11,314 nt of DNA from an uncultured Helicobacteraceae bacterium (lineage in GTDB: Bacteria; Campylobacterota; Campylobacteria; Campylobacterales; UBA6016): positions 1 through 11,314 of the forward strand of contig CALJKN010000050.1 in NCBI GenBank assembly GCA_937973585.1, read 5' to 3'. Positions 7,090-11,314 of the stretch are shown piece by piece; the stretch's first letter is position 1, and the number at the start of each line of letters is the position of its first letter. A program made the translations under genes and the position numbers. A model generated the notes under the pieces. It worked only from the letters and a program-made list of their open reading frames with translations, did not search any database and was not told the DNA's origin.

Positions 7090-7095
7090 ATTGTA
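7090..7095 (-). promoter_or_regulatory. Candidate -10 element of the MoxR operon
   Basis: On the minus strand this reads TACAAT, 26 bases before the MoxR ATG, and follows a T-rich stretch. No convincing -35 is seen. It is the best match in the divergent intergenic region for leftward transcription. Confidence 0.35.
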
Positions 7096-7105
7096 GATTA
7101 AAAAA

Positions 7106-7180
7106 GAGACAATTTTGGGGTTAGTTTTTAGGCAAAAGGGGGCAAAAATTTTAAGGGTCATTTTGAGACAATAAACCCCA
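7106..7180. repeat. Repeats in the divergent MoxR/kinase intergenic region
   Basis: The 136-base divergent spacer holds several short repeats. GAGACAAT occurs directly at 7106-7113 and 7165-7172. TGGGGTT at 7116-7122 is the perfect inverted partner of AACCCCA at 7174-7180. GGCAAAA occurs twice in tandem around 7131-7147. Their arrangement between two divergent promoters could mark binding sites of a shared regulator. The elements are short and may be chance in an A/T-rich region. Confidence 0.25.
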
Positions 7181-7199
7181 CATCAGGTTAAGGGAATTC

Positions 7200-8312
7200 G
7201 TGGAAGACGGATATAAGGTAAAATTTTTTGATTTAGCCGACGAGCTTTACTATATCAACTATCTAAGAGACGATAAAGCCATATATAACAAGGCATGGAC
7301 AAAACAGTTAGGATGGAGTGAAGAGGAGCTTGTCCAGAGGCACGTAGAAGGGCTAATCTACGAGGACGACAAGGCTTTGGCCTACGCAAAGATAGATGCC
7401 GCATCCAAAGGGGAGTATGTCGGCGGTTTTATACTAAGGGTCGTTGCCAAATCCGGTGAGATAAAGGAGTATTATTTTCACGGTTACGGCGACAAGGACA
7501 ACAGGATAGCCTACGCCATAGGGATAGACGTAACACAAGAGATAAAGCTAAAACAGATCCTCCAAAAAGAGCAACAAACCTTAAACCATGCCAGAGTCAC
7601 AATGATGGGTGAGATGGTGAGTGCAATGGCACATCATTGGAGACAGCCGCTAGCCTCGGTATCTCTCGGTTTTGATATGATAATCTCGGATTTTGAGGAC
7701 GGTCTTTTGACCCTTGAGGGTTTAAAAAAAGAGATTGCGACCCACAAAGCCGTTTTGTCCTCCATGTCAAAAAGCATAGACAACCTCTCTGGGTTTTTTA
7801 CCTACGACAAACAAAAACACTCCACCCCAAAAGAGATATTGGATTCAGTACTAAAGCTTATGCCGTATTTTGAGGAGATGATCGAGATTGAGCTAAAATC
7901 ATCCGGCTTTGATGAAACTGAATCGGTCGAGGTATCGGTATCATCGGACATAAAACAGATTTTGTGGACTCTACTCTCAAATGCAAAAGACGCAATAGCG
8001 GCAAGACAAATCAAAAATCCGGATCACAACGGAAAAATTACCGTTTTGTTCGATAAAACCGAAGATTTTGAGACGATTACCGTAGAAGACAATGGGATAG
8101 GGATAGAAAAAGGGACGGAAGATAGAATATTCGAACCGTTTTTTACGACAAAAGAGCGTGGACAGGGCTCAGGGGTGATACACGGAGCCGGGCTAGGTCT
8201 ATACACCCTAAAAACCATCGTCACCGCAAAACTAAACGGCGAGATAGATGTATCCACACAAAACGATAAAACCGTCGCCGTAGTCAAAATACCGACAAAA
8301 ACAAGCCGATAG
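7200..8312 (+). CDS. Cytoplasmic PAS-domain sensor histidine kinase
   Basis: A soluble two-component sensor kinase of 370 aa with no membrane segment, so it senses an internal signal. Residues about 10-115 form a PAS domain (Y-Y-I-N-Y-L-R-D-D at the start, A-I-G-I-D-V-T-Q-E at the end). A short coiled linker leads to the H-box, MAHHWRQPLAS, with the phosphoacceptor His145. The ATPase domain has an N-box (Asn261, LLSNAKDAI), G1 box DNGIGI (297-302), F-box FEPFFTTK and G2 box GAGLGLY (329-335), all intact. The HWRQPL-type H-box is frequent in Campylobacterota kinases. The GTG start is supported by AAGGG at 7190-7194, five bases upstream. No receiver domain or response regulator is nearby, so its partner is elsewhere. 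It is divergent from the MoxR operon and may control it, but that is only positional inference. Confidence 0.93.
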   Translation: MEDGYKVKFFDLADELYYINYLRDDKAIYNKAWTKQLGWSEEELVQRHVEGLIYEDDKALAYAKIDAASKGEYVGGFILRVVAKSGEIKEYYFHGYGDKDNRIAYAIGIDVTQEIKLKQILQKEQQTLNHARVTMMGEMVSAMAHHWRQPLASVSLGFDMIISDFEDGLLTLEGLKKEIATHKAVLSSMSKSIDNLSGFFTYDKQKHSTPKEILDSVLKLMPYFEEMIEIELKSSGFDETESVEVSVSSDIKQILWTLLSNAKDAIAARQIKNPDHNGKITVLFDKTEDFETITVEDNGIGIEKGTEDRIFEPFFTTKERGQGSGVIHGAGLGLYTLKTIVTAKLNGEIDVSTQNDKTVAVVKIPTKTSR

Positions 8313-8338
8313 ATAAATCTTCTTAATCGGTTTTTGTT
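8306..8338 (+). terminator. Rho-independent terminator after the histidine kinase
   Basis: CCGAT at 8306-8310 pairs with ATCGG at 8326-8330. The loop contains a second small pairing (AGAT with ATCT), and TTTTTGTTT follows at once. The left arm runs into the kinase stop codon. The stem is short but the U-run is good. It separates the kinase from the aldolase gene. Confidence 0.6.
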
Positions 8339-8353
8339 TATCATAACGACAAA

Positions 8354-8359
8354 TAAAAT
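8354..8359 (+). promoter_or_regulatory. Candidate -10 element of the aldolase/dehydrogenase gene
   Basis: TAAAAT lies 23 bases before the ATG, downstream of the terminator of the preceding gene. There is no clear -35. It is the best -10 match in the 70-base spacer. Confidence 0.3.
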
Positions 8360-8382
8360 CACAACAACTCATAAGGGGTATC

Positions 8383-10329
8383 ATGCAAAGTTTGTGGCAA
8401 GAACCGGTAAATGCGAAAGACGATTTGGATGTTAGGGTTCACTCGTCCAGAATCATAGGGATGGATAGCGATTTGGTACTCCACGGCGGGGGTAATACCT
8501 CGGTCAAATCAACAGTCAAAAACCTCTTTGGTGAAGACGAGGAGATACTATACGTAAAAGGGAGCGGCTGGGATCTGGCTACGATAGAGAGAGCCGGATT
8601 TGCCCCTGTGAGGATGGATACCCTCATCAAGCTATCAAATCTGGAGCACCTAAGCGATACCGATATGGTGAACTCCCAAAAAAGTGCCATGATAAACCCA
8701 AACGCCCCGACCCCGTCCATCGAGGCAATCCTGCATGCCATTATCCCGTTTAAATTTGTAGACCACACCCACGCCGATGCAGTCGTAGCAGTCACAAACA
8801 ATCCAAACGGGGAAGCAAATATCAAAGAGATTTACGGCGACTCCGTAATCATTATCCCATACGTAATGCCTGGCTTTATTCTGGCAAAAGAGATACAAAA
8901 ACAGATAGAGGGCAAAGACCTAAGCGGAATAGAGGCTCTAATCCTTATGAACCACGGGATATTTACGTTTGACGACGATGCAAAAAAAAGCTACGAAAAG
9001 ATGATAACGGCGGTCGATAAAGCGGAAAAATTCATAGCCAAAGCCTCAAAACAGCGACAAGCCCCATCCGTCCAAACCCCTTCACCGCTTGAAATCAGCA
9101 AGCTACGAAAAAAAGCCTCCGAAATCTACGGTTCTGCGATGATAGCAAAATTCGACGGCTCCGATATGTCGGCAGTTTTTGCCTCCCAAAACGATGCAAA
9201 AAAACTATGCGCTATAGGGCCGCTGACACCCGATCACGTCATCAGAACCAAACAAAAAGGGGTGTATATCGAAAACGTCGAGGATATACAAAAATACTCC
9301 GACGACTACACGGCATACTTTGGGCGAAACAACGACGGTACGCTGACGATGCTAGACACGGCTCCTAGGTGGGGCGTTTACGGGGGCGGCACTATCACAT
9401 TCGGGCAAAACGTATCGGATGCAAATATCATCTCCGACATCAAAGAGCACACCCTAAAATCCATCCTAAACGCCGAAGATATGGGCGGATACGTCGCCCT
9501 TAGCGAGACCGAGATATTCAAGATGGAGTACTGGGAGCTAGAACAGGCAAAACTAAAAAAATCGGGGCAAAAACCTGAATTTCAAGGTAAAGTCGTAGTC
9601 GTAACGGGCGGGGCAAGCGGTATAGGCAAGGCGTGCGTGGAGAGCTTTGCAAAAGCCGGAGCCGCCGTCGCTGCTTTGGATATAAGCCCGTCGGTGGAGA
9701 GTATGTACAAAAACCCGTCGATACTAGGGATTGCGTGTGATTTGACAAAAAAAGAGCAGATAGAGGCGGCACTCTCAAAAATCGTATTGACGTTTGGCGG
9801 GATAGATGTTTTGGTTAATAACGCCGGAATATTTCCAGCTAGCCAAACTATCGAAAATATCGACGATGAGACTTGGGGGAAAAGTATCGAAATCAACCTG
9901 ACGGCTCAACAGATGATCACTACGATGACGGTCCCGTATCTAAAAAACGGGATAGATCCGGCTATAGTGTTTGTAGTCTCCAAAAACGCTCTGGCTCCAG
10001 GCAAAGGGGCGGCGTGCTACTCGGTGGCAAAGGCGGGAGCAAACCAGCTAGCCAGAATTGCGGCACTAGAACTTGCCCCTGATATCAGGGTTAATATGCT
10101 TCATCCCGATGCTGTATTTGATACCGGAATATGGAACGACGAGGTAATAGCAAAAAGGGCGGCAAACTACGGTATGAGCGTCGATGACTACAAAACAAGA
10201 AATCTCCTAAAAACAGAGATCAGCTCGTTTGATGTAGCAAATCTGGCTATAGCTATGGCCGGAAAACTATTCTCAAAAGTAACAGGTTCCCAAATAGCTA
10301 TAGACGGCGGAAGCGACAGGATCATATAA
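8383..10329 (+). CDS. Bifunctional class II aldolase/short-chain dehydrogenase
   Basis: A fusion enzyme of 648 aa, cytoplasmic. The N-terminal part is a class II aldolase/adducin domain: a phosphate-binding HGGGN (34-38), probable catalytic Glu114 in PSIEA, and zinc ligands His128, His130 (DHTHAD) and His191 (MNHG). From about residue 400 a short-chain dehydrogenase follows: TGGASGIG (408-415), Asp433 at the end of the second strand (favours NAD over NADP), NNAG (489-492), Ser533, and Tyr546 with Lys550 (YSVAK). Both active sites look complete. The architecture is that of rhamnulose-1-phosphate aldolase/lactaldehyde dehydrogenase fusions, in which the aldolase releases an aldehyde that the second domain oxidises. 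No sugar kinase, isomerase or transporter is nearby, so the real substrate is open. The ATG has AAGGGG four bases upstream. It is probably transcribed alone. Confidence 0.92.
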   Translation: MQSLWQEPVNAKDDLDVRVHSSRIIGMDSDLVLHGGGNTSVKSTVKNLFGEDEEILYVKGSGWDLATIERAGFAPVRMDTLIKLSNLEHLSDTDMVNSQKSAMINPNAPTPSIEAILHAIIPFKFVDHTHADAVVAVTNNPNGEANIKEIYGDSVIIIPYVMPGFILAKEIQKQIEGKDLSGIEALILMNHGIFTFDDDAKKSYEKMITAVDKAEKFIAKASKQRQAPSVQTPSPLEISKLRKKASEIYGSAMIAKFDGSDMSAVFASQNDAKKLCAIGPLTPDHVIRTKQKGVYIENVEDIQKYSDDYTAYFGRNNDGTLTMLDTAPRWGVYGGGTITFGQNVSDANIISDIKEHTLKSILNAEDMGGYVALSETEIFKMEYWELEQAKLKKSGQKPEFQGKVVVVTGGASGIGKACVESFAKAGAAVAALDISPSVESMYKNPSILGIACDLTKKEQIEAALSKIVLTFGGIDVLVNNAGIFPASQTIENIDDETWGKSIEINLTAQQMITTMTVPYLKNGIDPAIVFVVSKNALAPGKGAACYSVAKAGANQLARIAALELAPDIRVNMLHPDAVFDTGIWNDEVIAKRAANYGMSVDDYKTRNLLKTEISSFDVANLAIAMAGKLFSKVTGSQIAIDGGSDRII

Positions 10330-10376
10330 ATCCTGCCGCCGACACCTCGGTAAAGTTTCGTTTATCTTTCGTCGGA

Positions 10377-10382
10377 TATAAT
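10377..10382 (+). promoter_or_regulatory. Candidate -10 element of the membrane sensor gene
   Basis: A perfect TATAAT, in the context GGATATAATTC, lies about 28-46 bases before the candidate start codons of the next gene. As is usual for this phylum, no firm -35 is seen. No strong terminator separates it from the aldolase gene, so some read-through is also likely. Confidence 0.5.
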
Positions 10383-10427
10383 TCACATAAAATAACTTAA
10401 ACACTTTTATTGCGGAATTATATAAAC

Positions 10428-11298
10428 TTGAAAAATTTTTTCCTCTCCGAGCTCGATTATATATTTTTTATCTACGGCTTAGCTTTTATTATCTTGTTTG
10501 CCGTACTCCAAAGCCTCAAAAAATTACCAGGCCAGAGTATAAAATGGGCACCGCTTGGGTATTTTGCCATTCTTCACGGCCTCCTTGAGTGGTCTGACCT
10601 GATAGCCCTATCGCTTTTTGACAACCCTGCTTTTAAATACTTCAGACTGGTCTTGATGATAGCCTCTTTCCTCCCTATTATCGAGTTTGCCAGAAGCAAC
10701 GCCAAAAAACCGCCGACGATACTCATATATCTCCCTCTTTTGTTTGTAGTCGGGTATTTTATGACTATGCAAACTCCTGCGGAGGCAAACGGGTTTGCAA
10801 GATATTTTATACTTTTACCGGGCGGCATTTGGGCTTCGCTCATTTTGATAGAAAAATCATCTACCGCCTTGGAGTTCTCCGCCGATTACAAAAAAATAGC
10901 CTTTTATCTGACCGGATACACGATATGCGCCGGAATAGTTGTCCCTATATCTCAGCTATTTCCGGCAACAGTCTTAAACAACGATAGCTTTTTGGAGATT
11001 TTCGGATTTCCGGTTCAGCTTTTGAGGGCTTTTTTTGCTATCGGTACGGCATATAGCATGTGGCGTCTTTGGCGCAAAATCAACACCTCAAAAGGGTTAA
11101 TGTTCGGTGTCGCCTCAAACTATTCATCGGGTAGTATTGCGGCCTATTCGGTATTATGTATCGTATTTTTCGGCTGGGTCGGTCTTTTTTGTGAGACACA
11201 TTTTATCTTGAGTCAGCTCGATTTGGAAAGCCTAAAAACTGCAAGGGTTTTTGAAATTTTCAAAATAGCATCTTTGGCGCTTTTGGCAATCGCCGTTT
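10428..11298 (+). CDS. Multi-spanning membrane sensor protein, N-terminal part only
   Basis: The protein is cut by the contig end. The visible 290 residues contain about seven to nine hydrophobic helices (for example about residues 8-29, 68-83, 124-139, 156-174, 192-213 and 237-257). The opening MKNFFLSELDYIFFIYGLAF and the later HGLLEWSDLIAL resemble a membrane input domain that usually precedes PAS, histidine kinase or GGDEF modules. That is a recollection of family style, not proof. I prefer the TTG at 10428, with GCGGAA about ten bases upstream; a TTG at 10410 would add six residues but has no ribosome binding site. The apparent TAG stop at 11298-11300 is false: only its T is genomic, and AG is the start of sequencing adapter. 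The real protein continues, and its output domain is unknown. Confidence 0.75.
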
Positions 11299-11314
11299 AG
11301 ATCGGAAGAGCACA
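11299..11314 (+). other. Residual Illumina adapter sequence (not genomic)
   Basis: The last 16 bases, AGATCGGAAGAGCACA, are identical to the first 16 bases of the TruSeq read-1 adapter. An exact match of this length ending precisely at the contig end is very unlikely by chance. It marks untrimmed reads carried into the assembly and should be removed. No adapter is seen at the left end, where the sequence reads correctly into the MCP frame. Confidence 0.96.

Noticed and set aside
8439..8898. Two open frames antisense to the aldolase domain
   Set aside because: They are mirror frames of a clearly coding, motif-rich gene, with no recognisable protein features.
8383..10329. Firm naming as rhamnulose-1-phosphate aldolase (rhaD/rhaE)
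   Set aside because: The domain order fits, but there are no rhamnose genes nearby and substrate residues cannot be verified by eye.
10339..10375. Possible terminator after the aldolase/dehydrogenase (CCGAC...GTCGG, or CCGA-CACC-TCGG)
   Set aside because: The stems are only 4-5 bp, one has a 27-base loop, and no U-run follows. The right arm runs into the promoter-like TATAAT.
1..11314. CRISPR arrays, tRNA/rRNA genes, insertion sequences, prophage genes
   Set aside because: I saw no spaced repeats, clover-leaf or rRNA-like segments, transposase or integrase motifs on either strand.

Overview
The window looks like one complete assembly contig from a Campylobacterota (epsilonproteobacterial) genome, of the Sulfuricurvum/Sulfurimonas/Sulfurovum kind. 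This rests on the style of the proteins: an MCP tail ending in the 'EEIASA.EHL...FRT' pattern, a histidine kinase with an 'AHHWRQPL' H-box, and a class III cyclase of the 'FFSDIVDFT' type. It also rests on moderate GC with heavy use of ATA and CTA codons, frequent TTG/GTG starts and tightly overlapping genes. The genus is not resolved. The last 16 bases (11299-11314) are not genomic: they match the start of the Illumina TruSeq adapter exactly, so the contig ends in untrimmed adapter and the last gene's stop codon is an artefact.

Layout. (1) Positions 1-470, plus strand: the C-terminal signalling arm of a methyl-accepting chemotaxis protein, cut by the contig edge. (2) Positions 460-3570, minus strand: three overlapping genes, transcribed in the order outer-membrane porin-like protein, small PstS-like periplasmic binding domain, membrane-bound class III adenylate cyclase. 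(3) Positions 3688-7063, minus strand: four overlapping genes, transcribed in the order MoxR-type AAA+ ATPase, DUF2201-like/VWA protein, then two proteins of unknown function that appear to be paralogues of each other. (4) Positions 7200-8312, plus strand: a soluble PAS-histidine kinase, divergent from the MoxR operon and followed by a terminator. (5) Positions 8383-10329, plus strand: a bifunctional class II aldolase/short-chain dehydrogenase. (6) Positions 10428-11298, plus strand: the multi-spanning N-terminal part of a probable membrane sensor, truncated by the contig end.

How the genes may work together. Most of the window is sensing and signalling: an MCP, a cyclase, a histidine kinase and a probable membrane sensor. 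The porin/binding-protein/cyclase operon could be an envelope-spanning ligand-sensing unit whose output is cAMP. The MoxR/VWA operon carries complete ATPase and MIDAS motifs and is probably a chaperone-like remodelling complex. Its two paralogous partners are the least explained proteins here. The aldolase/dehydrogenase has no pathway neighbours.

No tRNA, rRNA, CRISPR array, insertion sequence or integrase was seen, and no gene-free stretch exceeds about 140 bases.
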